A stretch of DNA of 64,000 bases from Desulfitobacterium_A sp035539115 (GTDB taxonomy: Bacteria; Bacillota; Desulfitobacteriia; Desulfitobacteriales; Desulfitobacteriaceae): contig NZ_DATLJA010000022.1 in assembly GCF_035539115.1 (NCBI RefSeq), positions 11,530 through 75,529 of the forward strand, given 5' to 3'. This document shows positions 25,520 through 34,535 of this stretch, in pieces. The notes beneath the pieces are model-generated. The model was not told the DNA's origin. It did no database searches and worked only from the letters and a program-made list of their open reading frames with translations. Each line of letters begins with the position of its first letter. Position 1 is the stretch's first letter. A program made the position numbers and the translations under genes.

Positions 25520-27270
25520 TCTGTCACACCTCGGTATTCCTGGACAAAACGGGAATAAAGTCCTTGTTGCTGTACCAATTCCTGATGTGATCCTGTTTCC
25601 ACAATTTTTCCTTGATCAAGAACGAGAATTCGGTCGGCCTGACAGACTGTATTCATGCGATGTGCGATCATCAGCACTGTTCGTCCTGCCATCAACTCCG
25701 TCAAAGAGTTTTGAATGACAGACTCACTCTCAGCGTCTAACCCTTCTGTCGCTTCATCCAAAAGCAACAACGAGGCATTTTTCAAGAAAGCCCGAGCAAT
25801 CGCAATCCGTTGAGCTTGACCTCCGCTTAAGCTGGCTCCTCCTTCTCCCACCAAGGTCTGATACCCTTGGGGAAAGCTGACAATAAAATCATGGGCTGCT
25901 GCCTTTTGCGCCGCCTCTTTCACCTCAGAATCCAGAGCCTCTGGACGAGCCAAACGGATATTCTCTTCGATCGTGCCTGAGAAGAGATACGGCTGTTGGG
26001 ACAAATAAGCGATATGCGAGCGCCACTGGGCAGGAGGGAATTGCCCGAGCGGGATTCCCGAGATCAAGATTTCACCCTTTGTCGGTTCAATAAAGCGCAT
26101 AAGTAGTGAAAAAGCCGAACTTTTGCCAGCACCACTCGGACCAACGAGCGCCACGCGTTCGCCCGAACGGACATCGAAGCTAAGGTCATCAAGGGCTGGA
26201 GCTTCCTTCGCTGCGTAGACGAGAGAAACCTGTTTAAACGACAAGGTCAAATCTTTGGGGATCCCCGTTATGGACATATTTGATTCCATCTCTTGATGAA
26301 GCACATCGCCTTCTAGATTCTCAACTTGATTCAGAACCTCATAGATCCGGTTAGCTGCATTTACTCCCGAAAGACTCGCATGGAACTGCAAGCCTAAATT
26401 CCGTAAGGGCTGATAGAATTCTGGAGCTATGACCAGCAGAAAAAGGGCCTCCTCAAAGGAAATCTTGCCATAGACCAGCCTTAACCCTAAAGCAACTGCT
26501 ACAAGAGCTGTACTGATTGTCGCCATGAATTCCAAAACCAAGGCTGATAAAAAAGCAATCCGTAAGACACTTAGGGTTGTCCGCCGAAAAGAATCGCTCA
26601 CCCTCCCAATAACGCGGGCTTGATCTTGGCTGCGACCAAAGACCTTCAGAGTGGCTAATCCCTGGAGCATATCCAGAAAATGAGCACTCATCCAACTTAG
26701 GGCTCGCCATTGCTGCAAGGACTTCTTTTCGGCGAGTTTACCAATCAGCATCATAAAAACTGGAATCAGCGGGCCGGTTAAGAGGAGGATCATCCCGGAT
26801 TCATAATCTAAGGGGAAAACATAAAAGAGAATAAAAAGCGGAATTAAACCCGCTAAAGCAAGTTGGGGTAAATAACGCGCAAAATAATCCTCTAAAGCTT
26901 CGATCCCTTCGATTGCCGTGTTCACCAATTCCCCCGCCCGTTCCCCCCGAGCATAAAGGGGACCTAATTGGATTAACGTTTTTAGGAAACGTTCCCTCAA
27001 GTTTTCCTTAATCCTGATCGCCGCTTCATGGGCTGTAACTTCGCTAAACCACTGTACGATGCCTCGGACCACCAAAATTCCTAATATCCACATGAGTGAG
27101 TTCCAAACTTGAGGTAACATCGCCCCCTGGAGAAAAACCTCGGCCACAATATGGGAAAAAGCACGAGCCTGGACAACAGCCAACCCTGCTATGGCAACCC
27201 CAAGTCCGATAGTTATCATGAGAAAATTCGAAACGCGACGTGATTCATGCAGGAGCCGTTTATCGATCAT
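25516..27270 (-). CDS. cydD: heterodimeric ABC exporter subunit CydD
   Basis: This 584-residue partner of CydC has transmembrane helices over about 15-320, Walker A GPSGAGKSS near 380, signature LSGGQAQRIAIARAF near 490 and Walker B LLLLDEATEGLD. The ATG at 27270 (AGGGG eight bases upstream, MIDKRLLHESRR) is chosen because the same frame running back to 27522 overlaps the 3' end of cydB and the terminator between the genes, and that N-terminal stretch looks nothing like CydD. Expression is probably separate from cydAB, given the terminator at 27385-27410. Confidence 0.86.
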   Translation of the reverse strand: MIDKRLLHESRRVSNFLMITIGLGVAIAGLAVVQARAFSHIVAEVFLQGAMLPQVWNSLMWILGILVVRGIVQWFSEVTAHEAAIRIKENLRERFLKTLIQLGPLYARGERAGELVNTAIEGIEALEDYFARYLPQLALAGLIPLFILFYVFPLDYESGMILLLTGPLIPVFMMLIGKLAEKKSLQQWRALSWMSAHFLDMLQGLATLKVFGRSQDQARVIGRVSDSFRRTTLSVLRIAFLSALVLEFMATISTALVAVALGLRLVYGKISFEEALFLLVIAPEFYQPLRNLGLQFHASLSGVNAANRIYEVLNQVENLEGDVLHQEMESNMSITGIPKDLTLSFKQVSLVYAAKEAPALDDLSFDVRSGERVALVGPSGAGKSSAFSLLMRFIEPTKGEILISGIPLGQFPPAQWRSHIAYLSQQPYLFSGTIEENIRLARPEALDSEVKEAAQKAAAHDFIVSFPQGYQTLVGEGGASLSGGQAQRIAIARAFLKNASLLLLDEATEGLDAESESVIQNSLTELMAGRTVLMIAHRMNTVCQADRILVLDQGKIVETGSHQELVQQQGLYSRFVQEYRGVTE

Positions 27271-27384
27271 ATCTTCATCCCCTAATTCTAAGAAAAGAGT
27301 TTCCTTTATCCGATTGGCTAACTGTGTCCTTTGCTCGGTAATATTTATTCTCCATGAAGCACCCATTATCCTCGCAGAAATGCG

Positions 27385-27410
27385 AAAAAAGGGCAAGTTG
27401 TGACTTGCCC
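27385..27410 (-). terminator. Rho-independent terminator after cydB
   Basis: On the minus strand GGGCAAGTCACAACTTGCCC is followed by TTTTTT. It lies between cydB and the preferred start of cydD. Confidence 0.85.
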
Positions 27411-27448
27411 TAACTCGCTTGAATTTTTTCTTACCTCTTCTGTCCTGC

Positions 27449-28453
27449 TTAATAGTGTAAATCTTTCGAGGTAATCCTCTTCCGGAATATCCAGTAGGTC
27501 CAGGCTTGATAGGCCAGGACAATCGGAACCATCGTTAACGCGACAATCGTCAGGATTTTCAGGGTATACGGATTTGATGATGCGTTATAAATGGTTAAAC
27601 TCCATTCCGGGTTCAGGCTCGAAACCATAACCCGGGGGAAAAGTCCCCAGAAAATGGAAACCGTTAGGAAGACAATCGTTAACGCACTCGAAATGAATGC
27701 CCAGCCGCTTTTTCCGCTCCGTGCCATAATATTAGCCAAGACTAGGGCTAGAGCACACGCCAGTAGGACAATTGTAGCGCCGTTATTCGCCAAAAGATCC
27801 GTCTCGAAAAAGGTCATTACCGCAAAAACGACGACGGCAAGGACCGTCACTACCCCAATTTTCTTGGCCGCCTTCTGTACTTTTTGGAGTATTTCCCCTT
27901 CGGTCTTAAGGCTTAAGTAGAGTGCTCCATGAAGCGTGAACAAAAGGAAAGTCGATACTCCCCCTAAGATAGCATAAGGAGAGACAAGATCAAAGAAGTT
28001 TCCGGCAAATTGCATCTTCGCGTCAATCGGGACTCCGCGTAACAAATCAGCGCCAGCAACACCCCAAAGGATCGCCGACAAAGCACTGCCGATAAAGATC
28101 ATCCAGTCCCAAAAATTTCGCCATTGAGGACTTCGGTCCGAGCTTCTAAATTCAAAAGCCACTCCGCGAACAATCAGTGCGACAAGGATCAGGAAAAGTG
28201 GCAGGTAGAATCCACTAAACAAAGTAGCATACCAGTTTGGAAAAGCGGCAAATAATGCGCCACCAGCAGTGATCATCCAAACTTCATTGCCATCCCAGAC
28301 CGGTCCAATCGTGTTGATTAAAATGCGGCGTTCGGTGTCGTTTTTACCTAGGAACGGAAGTAAGATGCCCACGCCAAAGTCAAACCCTTCCAGGAAAAAG
28401 AACCCGGCAAAAAGCACCATAATTAAAATAAACCACAAAATGTTTAAGTCCAT
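27449..28453 (-). CDS. cydB: cytochrome bd quinol oxidase subunit II
   Basis: This 334-residue membrane subunit of cytochrome bd reduces oxygen with quinol electrons. FFLEGFDFGVGILLPFLG near residue 18 and GPVWDGNEVWMITAGGALFA near residue 50 are the family's conserved helices. About eight or nine helices are visible. It starts inside the end of cydA (10-base overlap). In an anaerobe, this oxidase would serve oxygen protection rather than aerobic growth, an inference from lifestyle. Confidence 0.95.
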   Translation of the reverse strand: MDLNILWFILIMVLFAGFFFLEGFDFGVGILLPFLGKNDTERRILINTIGPVWDGNEVWMITAGGALFAAFPNWYATLFSGFYLPLFLILVALIVRGVAFEFRSSDRSPQWRNFWDWMIFIGSALSAILWGVAGADLLRGVPIDAKMQFAGNFFDLVSPYAILGGVSTFLLFTLHGALYLSLKTEGEILQKVQKAAKKIGVVTVLAVVVFAVMTFFETDLLANNGATIVLLACALALVLANIMARSGKSGWAFISSALTIVFLTVSIFWGLFPRVMVSSLNPEWSLTIYNASSNPYTLKILTIVALTMVPIVLAYQAWTYWIFRKRITSKDLHY

Positions 28454-29829
28454 AAGGATGCCCCCTTCGCCACATTGTCAGCCGACTCAGTCGCCACTCC
28501 ATCCGGGCCTTGTTTCACAAATTTCACGAGAAGATATACATCCGCTACGGCTAAGACCCCATAGATCAGCGTAAAGGCAATCAATGTCGTTAGAACCTGA
28601 CCGGCTGGAACGACTGTGGAAACACCTGATGCCGTCTTTTGCAAGCCATAGACAATCCAAGGCTGCCTTCCCGACTCCGCCATGAACCACCCCGTCGTAC
28701 TTGCAATATAAGGCAGGGGGATTGACCAGAGAAGTACTTTTAAGAACCATGTCTTCTGTTCAAAACGTTGAGTCTTCCAAAAGTAGAGTCCGAGCAAAAC
28801 GAGTAAAACCATTAAGCTTCCTATCCCCACCATGATCCGGAAGCTCCAAAAAAGCGGTGTTACTGAGGGTACATAATCACCGGGGCCGTATTTTTGGACA
28901 TCAGCTGCCTGAAGTTCTTTAATTCCTTTCACTTCTGCTGTGAAATTGTTATAAGAAAGAAAACTTAATACACCCGGGATTTTAAGCTCGAAGTTGTTCT
29001 TCTGACCTTGTTCATCAATTGAAGCGACAACATTAAAACCAGCCGGCTGCTCCGTATCCCAGTGCGCTTCGACCGCAGCCATTTTCATCGGTTGGGCCTG
29101 AACGAGATGAATCCCTTGTAAATGTCCAATTCCAGCTACACCAAAAACGCTAATTGCGCCGAAAATAATCGCTATTTTAAAAGATCGACGGAAAACTTCC
29201 GGAGAATTTTTCTTAAGTAGATGATAAGCACTAATACCGAGGACGAAAAAAGCTGCTGTGGTGAAACCACTCAACACGGTATGCGGGAACTGATAGAAGA
29301 CGTGTGGATTCGTGATCAAGGCAAGGAAACTCTCCATTTCGGCACGGCCATTGCGCAAAACATAACCGACTGGTTCTTGCATAAAGGAGTTGGCAATTAA
29401 AATCCACAAGGCTGACATATTACTAGCAATAGCAACCAGCCAAATGCATAAGGCATGGATTTTCTTAGGGAGTTTCTCCCAACCAAAAACCCAGAGGCCG
29501 AGAAAGGTTGATTCCAAAAAGAAAGCTAATAGCGCCTCAATCGCCAGAGGTGCACCGAAGATATCTCCCATGAACCGAGAATACTCAGACCAGTTCATGC
29601 CAAACTGGAATTCCTGGACCAGACCTGTTACAACACCGACAGCGAAATTGATGAGAAAAAGTTTACCCCAGAATTTTGTCATCTTCTTGTAGGTTTCGTC
29701 TCCTGATCGAACATACATGGTTTCCATAATAGCTACCAGAACGGATAATCCGAGCGTAAGTGGTACAAAGAGGAAATGATACGATGTCGTCACAGCAAAT
29801 TGCAATCTGGCTAAGATCAACTGACTCAT
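28444..29829 (-). CDS. cydA: cytochrome bd quinol oxidase subunit I
   Basis: This 461-residue subunit carries the three haems. LARLQFAVTTSYHFLFVPLT at the N-terminus contains the haem-ligand His, EFQFGMNWSEYSRFMGDIFG near residue 70 is strongly conserved, and GWFMAESGRQPWIVYG near residue 385 is the quinol-oxidase signature. The Q-loop (about 250-330) is of the short type usual in Firmicutes. AGGAGG lies 6-7 bases before the ATG. The 200 bases upstream are AT-rich and hold the likely promoter; I saw no clear Rex operator. Confidence 0.95.
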   Translation of the reverse strand: MSQLILARLQFAVTTSYHFLFVPLTLGLSVLVAIMETMYVRSGDETYKKMTKFWGKLFLINFAVGVVTGLVQEFQFGMNWSEYSRFMGDIFGAPLAIEALLAFFLESTFLGLWVFGWEKLPKKIHALCIWLVAIASNMSALWILIANSFMQEPVGYVLRNGRAEMESFLALITNPHVFYQFPHTVLSGFTTAAFFVLGISAYHLLKKNSPEVFRRSFKIAIIFGAISVFGVAGIGHLQGIHLVQAQPMKMAAVEAHWDTEQPAGFNVVASIDEQGQKNNFELKIPGVLSFLSYNNFTAEVKGIKELQAADVQKYGPGDYVPSVTPLFWSFRIMVGIGSLMVLLVLLGLYFWKTQRFEQKTWFLKVLLWSIPLPYIASTTGWFMAESGRQPWIVYGLQKTASGVSTVVPAGQVLTTLIAFTLIYGVLAVADVYLLVKFVKQGPDGVATESADNVAKGASLWT

Positions 29830-30033
29830 TCAATGTCCTCCTATCTTTAGATTACTAAAGTTTTATCTATGTATTCGTTGAGATCTACCCTTGTGCATGG
29901 GGTATCAAGGAGGGGAAAATAAATCCAGCATCTGATCGCCTCTTTTCTTCATAAAATAATTTTAAATTAATATTTAGTATTACACTTACATTTTATTTAT
30001 TTTAATTCTAATTGTCAATCTTTATATAAGCCT

Positions 30034-30321
30034 TTATTTAAAAATTCTATAATTTTCCGAGACTTGTGCATATTCGAACTCAAACATAAATACTAAAAAA
30101 GGAAAATGCATTGACCTCATAAGTTGATCAACACCTTTTCCCATCCTTTGTGCATCCCCCGTAACTGCCCCGACCGTGTCTGCATCTTCGCCAAGATTAA
30201 CGGCTTTAAGCAAGGTCTCCTTAAAATTAGCGGACTGCAGGACTGCAGGTAATCCCAACGCATCCCCCACGATCACCCCGAGAATTCCACCTTTGATGCG
30301 GTCGTTATTCTCATAATTCAT
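30034..30321 (-). pseudogene. ADP-ribosylglycohydrolase family gene with large internal deletion
   Basis: The frame encodes about 95 residues. It begins like a DraG-type ADP-ribosylglycohydrolase (NDRIKGGILGVIVGDALGLP) and jumps at once to the family's C-terminal metal-binding segment (KAVNLGEDADTVGAVTGDA). In full-length relatives these are separated by roughly 150-200 residues, so the middle is missing and part of the dinuclear metal site is lost. The remaining C-terminus (after MGKGVDQLM) looks unrelated or frame-disturbed. AGAGGAG still precedes the ATG at 30321. It is most likely a remnant; a deliberately minimal protein is less likely. Confidence 0.7.
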
Positions 30322-30433
30322 GGTATCCACTCCTCTAAACAGATATCACCTGTTCCTAGAATTTATCCATTTATTCGCCCTCTTTAGAAATATTCTGGTA
30401 GGCCGTTCTCTCAATCTCCTCCCTTCTGATACC

Positions 30434-31534
30434 TTAAAGGCTAAACACAGTCTGTAGACCTTCGATCAATTGCTGCATACTCAACTTATCCTTGATGGCC
30501 ACCCGAATATACTGACCCTCCAGCCCTTGGAAGTTATCACAATTACGGACCAGAATCCCCAGTGCCCCTAGTTTCTCCACAACTTCGGCCGCAGTCCGAT
30601 CCTGCACTTCGATCAAGGCAAAGTTGACAAATGTTGAATGTAAAGTTAAATGTGCCAATGAAGCATTCTGAAACTGATTATAGAAAAAGTCCCTGCTCTC
30701 GTTCAACTTCTGACGAACTTCATCGGGAAAGGCAGAATCCCTTAATACCTCTCTTCCCGCTTCTTCGGCCAATACATTGACAGACCAGGGATCTCTAAAC
30801 TTTCGTACGTAATCTAGGGTTTCAGGGTGAGCAAAAAGTGCCCCCAACCGAATCCCCGGTAAGGAAAAAAACTTGGTCATCGAATATAGGACAACCAGTT
30901 GATGATGCTCCTGAAGAAAGGTTTTAGCTGTCCAACGATGATTCTCACTCAAAAACTCATAGAAAGACTCATCAAAGAAAACCCAACAGTTTAACGTTTC
31001 CGCGATTTGAAGGATCAGCTTAAATTGTTCTGGCCCCATTAAACTACCCGTCGGATTATGAGGTGAATTAAGATAGACTAGATCACAGCCGGTCAGAGCA
31101 TTTTGCCATAATGATATAAATTCTTCGCGTTCTTCAGATGTTTCCACACCGGGTAAGCTATTCCATCCTTGAACGCCTAAAGTTAAATAGCGTATTTCTG
31201 CATTTACAGCCTGGGCTGCGCGCTGATATTCACCGAAGCTGGGTACAGGAATCAATACTCTTTTTGGCTGCAAAGCTAGCGTCAGACTAAAAAGAAGTTC
31301 TCCTGCCCCATTTCCGACCAAAATTTGCTCGGGTGAGAGTTCGAATTGCTGGGCTAATTTTGAAGTAAGACGCTTGTATTCTGGATCGGGATAATGCGTG
31401 ATTTCGGGTAAAGCTCTTTTTAGACACTGCCAAACACCTGCTGGCGGTCCAAAAGGATTGATATTAGCCGATAGATCGATAAATTTTTCTCTACCGTATC
31501 TCTCCTGAGCTGCGCGTAAGTTGCCCCCATGCAT
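30434..31534 (-). CDS. cobD: threonine-phosphate decarboxylase
   Basis: This is about 366 residues from the ATG at 31534 (MHGGNLRAAQERYG), with AGGGGGG before it. It is a PLP-dependent class I/II aminotransferase-fold enzyme that decarboxylates L-threonine phosphate to (R)-1-amino-2-propanol phosphate, the linker of cobalamin. FIDLSANINPFGPP near the N-terminus is typical of CobD; YLNSPHNPTGSL, DESFYEF and YSMTKFFSLPGIRLG (PLP lysine in SMTK) build the cofactor site. It overlaps the kinase gene upstream by 44 bases and is the last gene of the cobalamin operon. HisC is the main look-alike, but context makes CobD far more likely. Confidence 0.9.
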   Translation of the reverse strand: MHGGNLRAAQERYGREKFIDLSANINPFGPPAGVWQCLKRALPEITHYPDPEYKRLTSKLAQQFELSPEQILVGNGAGELLFSLTLALQPKRVLIPVPSFGEYQRAAQAVNAEIRYLTLGVQGWNSLPGVETSEEREEFISLWQNALTGCDLVYLNSPHNPTGSLMGPEQFKLILQIAETLNCWVFFDESFYEFLSENHRWTAKTFLQEHHQLVVLYSMTKFFSLPGIRLGALFAHPETLDYVRKFRDPWSVNVLAEEAGREVLRDSAFPDEVRQKLNESRDFFYNQFQNASLAHLTLHSTFVNFALIEVQDRTAAEVVEKLGALGILVRNCDNFQGLEGQYIRVAIKDKLSMQQLIEGLQTVFSL

Positions 31535-32486
31535 TCGTATCCCCCCCTTTTTGTTCCAGCTTTGTGTCTTCCCACTCGCCCTCGGTTGAGAAGCTTTGAA
31601 TCCCACCATTGCGCGTTTCCATCCATTCGATATTGACCGGATTAAAGTGGAAACGAATGTTTTCTAAAATCTCCTTTTTCTGGAGCACCGATAGGTTTGG
31701 AGGGAAGACCCCTGCCAGTAAAGTCCCACTGTGAGCGGTAATCATCCCTAAGCCGCCAATCTGTTGCACCAAATGAAGGAGTTCTGCGGCATAAGGCTTG
31801 GGATTGATCTCTTGATTACACTGGGCACTGATTGTCCCGGCATAAGCCAGTTTCTCTAAATCGGAATGAGCTATGCCCTCATCGAAAATGGTTAAAGCCT
31901 TCTGAATCCTTCCTTCATTTTTTCGATAATGAACATTCAGCTCAGAGCGGGCATTAAAAGATTGAGTATCAAGTGTTCCTCCCCAATCGAGAACCAACAG
32001 TTGCGCTGGCACATTGGCTCCGATTTTCCGAATGTATTTTCCATCCTGATGCGCGAATTCTGTAAGGCCGGGAAACATCACCGGATCAGAGGGTTCGATC
32101 GCTAAGGCGATACGAGCCAGATCTACAGGTTCCCAAGATATTCCCAAGGAACTGAGTGCTGCTGCCATTACTGCTGAAAGATCGGCCGTTGAGCTTGCCA
32201 TGCCTTTACCTACTGGAAGCTCAGAACAGAAATTCACCCTGCCCTCACACTTGAAGTCAAATCGTTCAGCCAGAAGGGCTAAAGCTTTTTCGGTTTTCCT
32301 TTTATGAGCAGGTAACTGCCATGAGCCCCTCTTTCCCGCTTTCTGGGGAAGCCTAACACAGCGTGTTTCGACTTCGACATAGCGATCAACCGGGCAATCA
32401 ATCAGAAAAGGGGTCCCCTCTTTTGCTCCTTGAATCCACTCTCCACAGGTACCTGGGCAACGGGCTCGACCATAATAAGAACTCAT
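31491..32486 (-). CDS. pduX: L-threonine kinase, GHMP family (PduX-like)
   Basis: This is a 331-residue GHMP kinase. The N-terminus ARCPGTCGEWIQGAKEGTPF is characteristic of PduX-type threonine kinases, and the ATP loop LPVGKGMASSTADLSA lies near residue 88. It would make L-threonine O-3-phosphate, the substrate of the CobD decarboxylase encoded just downstream and overlapping it. This gene pair supplies the aminopropanol linker. Homoserine kinase and other GHMP members are alternatives excluded mainly by the position between cobO and cobD. The start ATG overlaps the cobO stop. Confidence 0.85.
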   Translation of the reverse strand: MSSYYGRARCPGTCGEWIQGAKEGTPFLIDCPVDRYVEVETRCVRLPQKAGKRGSWQLPAHKRKTEKALALLAERFDFKCEGRVNFCSELPVGKGMASSTADLSAVMAAALSSLGISWEPVDLARIALAIEPSDPVMFPGLTEFAHQDGKYIRKIGANVPAQLLVLDWGGTLDTQSFNARSELNVHYRKNEGRIQKALTIFDEGIAHSDLEKLAYAGTISAQCNQEINPKPYAAELLHLVQQIGGLGMITAHSGTLLAGVFPPNLSVLQKKEILENIRFHFNPVNIEWMETRNGGIQSFSTEGEWEDTKLEQKGGDTNAWGQLTRSSGEIR

Positions 32487-33043
32487 TAATATTCAATCCC
32501 CCTGCGACTCCGAATACCTTCTTGAAAGGGATGTTTCACCGCTTTCAGTTCCCACCACTCATCGACCTCCCCTAACCATTCCTGCGGAAAATTTCGCCCC
32601 GTTAAGATCCAGTCGATTGCAGGAGCAGATTGAAGGATGCTTCGGAGTTCATCTGATGGTAAGAACCCACGGTTTAGCGCATGACTGACTTCATCTAGAA
32701 TAATCATTTCGTAGTGAGAACTTTGGACCTGCTCCTTTAAAAAGGTTAAACCTTCCCGTACTAGTGGAAGTGCGAACTCAGGATCACGATTCTTCCGGAA
32801 ACATTCTCCGCACCCAGTACAATGTCTAAGACCCGTACGAATCATCCCTGCCCATTTGCACCCGACACCAAATTGTACAAGGGGTATCCCCAGGCGGTTT
32901 AAGCCATAGAGTTCTCCCATATAAGTGCTTCCTTTGAGAAATTGGAGGATCAGAATTTTCGCTCCACGGGAAGAAGCGATTAAAGCCTGACCGATTGCCG
33001 AAGTTGTTTTTCCTTTGCCCTCTCCCGTATACACCCGAATCAT
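32486..33043 (-). CDS. cobO: cob(I)yrinic acid a,c-diamide adenosyltransferase with cysteine cluster
   Basis: This 185-residue CobA/CobO/BtuR-type enzyme attaches the 5'-deoxyadenosyl group to cobalt. The P-loop GEGKGKTTSAIGQAL begins at residue 7, ILILQFLKGS follows, and EMIILDEVSHALNRGFL (about 115) is the Walker B region. Unlike the E. coli or Pseudomonas enzymes I recall, it carries CTGCGECF at about residue 74, plus another Cys in GVGCKWAG, suggesting a metal- or cluster-binding insertion. It overlaps cbiA by four bases. Confidence 0.88.
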   Translation of the reverse strand: MIRVYTGEGKGKTTSAIGQALIASSRGAKILILQFLKGSTYMGELYGLNRLGIPLVQFGVGCKWAGMIRTGLRHCTGCGECFRKNRDPEFALPLVREGLTFLKEQVQSSHYEMIILDEVSHALNRGFLPSDELRSILQSAPAIDWILTGRNFPQEWLGEVDEWWELKAVKHPFQEGIRSRRGIEY

Positions 33044-34485
33044 CGTCGAACTCCTCTGTCCTGAATCCAGTTCTTCCAGTGATCCAAGAGTTCAGGATGG
33101 CCTGCAAAGTTGATATGAAGATAAGATCCAAAAATATTTTGTCGGGCATATCCTTCCATCTGCTTAAGCTGTCCTGCTTTAAACAACTGCCAGGCAGAGT
33201 GATCTTCAGCTTCAGATTTCCCCTTGAATTGAACCCGTGAATAGTGAAATTCATGTCCATGTACCGTTGTCCCCGCCTGGCCCAAAAAGTTATCTCGAGT
33301 CATAACCCCAGACCGATAACCCATTCCTTGCAACCGGGACATCATCTCAGCCTCTTCAGGAATTAACGAAGCCATCGGAAAACGTCTACCTTCGAAATCG
33401 GTAATCGCTTGACTTAGATACATATAGCCGCCACATTCAGCATAAATTCCTTTACCTTCACGCGCAAGCTCAGCCAAGGATTGGATAAAGGTCTGATTTT
33501 GGCTCAACTGCTCAAGATGCAGTTCAGGAAAACCTCCGCCGAGGAAAATTCCTGCTAAATCCTCAGGCAGGACTGAATCGTGTAAGGGGCTGAAGGGAAC
33601 GAGCACAAATCCTAACTCTTCCGCCTTTTCCAAAGCGTCTTGATAATAGAACGTAAAGGCTTCGTCCGAGGCAATCCCCAAGCGAGGACGAAAATCTTGG
33701 ACTTCTACCCCTGTTTTTCCGAGGAAAGGATTTTTATTTTCCACTGCTTTTCTAGTTTGAAGCTTATTTACAGAATTGTTGATGGATTCATCAGAAAAAT
33801 CTTCTGCCTGCAACATCACCTGTTCCAGTTGTTCAAGATCAAGGTAGGCTGTTATCACACGGTTAAGATCTTCCCAAAAGGTTTCTTGAAATTTCCGTTC
33901 CTGGGAGGGGACTAACCCTAAATGCCGCTCTGGAAGATGTAAGGACTCTTCCTTAGGGACGGCTCCCAAAACAGGAACATTAATCTCAGCCATCGCTTCT
34001 CTCAATAATTCCTCTTGAGCATTGGATTTAACCCGGTTCAAGATGACCCCACGAATCTTCACCTGCGGGTCAAAGGTACAAAACCCCTGAACCAAGGCGG
34101 CCACACTACGAGACATATTGATGGCATCGATCACCAGGATCACCGGCGCCTGCAGTTGTTTCGCCACATCGGCAGTACTTCCGAAGCCCTGCGTTCCGGA
34201 CATGCCATCAAAAAGCCCCATCACTCCCTCGATGACAGCCCATTGATTTGCCGCCGTCCGAGCGAAAACAGAAGTGAGGTGTTCTCCAAGCAGCCAACGA
34301 TCTAGGTTGCGCGAGGGTCTACCCGTGGCTAAGGCATGGAACGTGGGATCGATATAATCGGGCCCGATTTTATAACCTTGCACAGGATGTTTCCGGCTAG
34401 TTAAGACGGACATAATTCCTGTCGCCAAAGTTGTCTTGCCCACTCCACTATGGGTTCCGGCAATCACGACACGTGGAATATTCAT
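33040..34485 (-). CDS. cbiA: cobyrinate a,c-diamide synthase
   Basis: This 481-residue ATP- and glutamine-dependent enzyme amidates side chains a and c of cobyrinate. The N-terminal dethiobiotin-synthetase-like domain has P-loop AGTHSGVGKTT; the C-terminal glutaminase domain has FLGGGFPELH and the nucleophile Cys in YAECGGYMYLSQ (about residue 345). The YIDPTFHALATGRPSRNLD segment is conserved in CbiA. It lies between cbiB and cobO in the operon. Confidence 0.93.
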   Translation of the reverse strand: MNIPRVVIAGTHSGVGKTTLATGIMSVLTSRKHPVQGYKIGPDYIDPTFHALATGRPSRNLDRWLLGEHLTSVFARTAANQWAVIEGVMGLFDGMSGTQGFGSTADVAKQLQAPVILVIDAINMSRSVAALVQGFCTFDPQVKIRGVILNRVKSNAQEELLREAMAEINVPVLGAVPKEESLHLPERHLGLVPSQERKFQETFWEDLNRVITAYLDLEQLEQVMLQAEDFSDESINNSVNKLQTRKAVENKNPFLGKTGVEVQDFRPRLGIASDEAFTFYYQDALEKAEELGFVLVPFSPLHDSVLPEDLAGIFLGGGFPELHLEQLSQNQTFIQSLAELAREGKGIYAECGGYMYLSQAITDFEGRRFPMASLIPEEAEMMSRLQGMGYRSGVMTRDNFLGQAGTTVHGHEFHYSRVQFKGKSEAEDHSAWQLFKAGQLKQMEGYARQNIFGSYLHINFAGHPELLDHWKNWIQDRGVRR

Positions 34486-34535
34486 GATTCACCCCTCCTC
34501 TCCGCCAAACTCTAAAGGCATAATGTGTGTTTAAC

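Noticed and set aside
25516..27522. Long form of CydD starting at 27522
   Set aside because: The extra 84 residues overlap cydB and the terminator between the genes and do not resemble CydD; the ATG at 27270 has a ribosome binding site.
29830..30033. Rex or other redox operator before cydA
   Set aside because: No TTGTGAA-N-TTCACAA-like palindrome was found; only AT-rich sequence.
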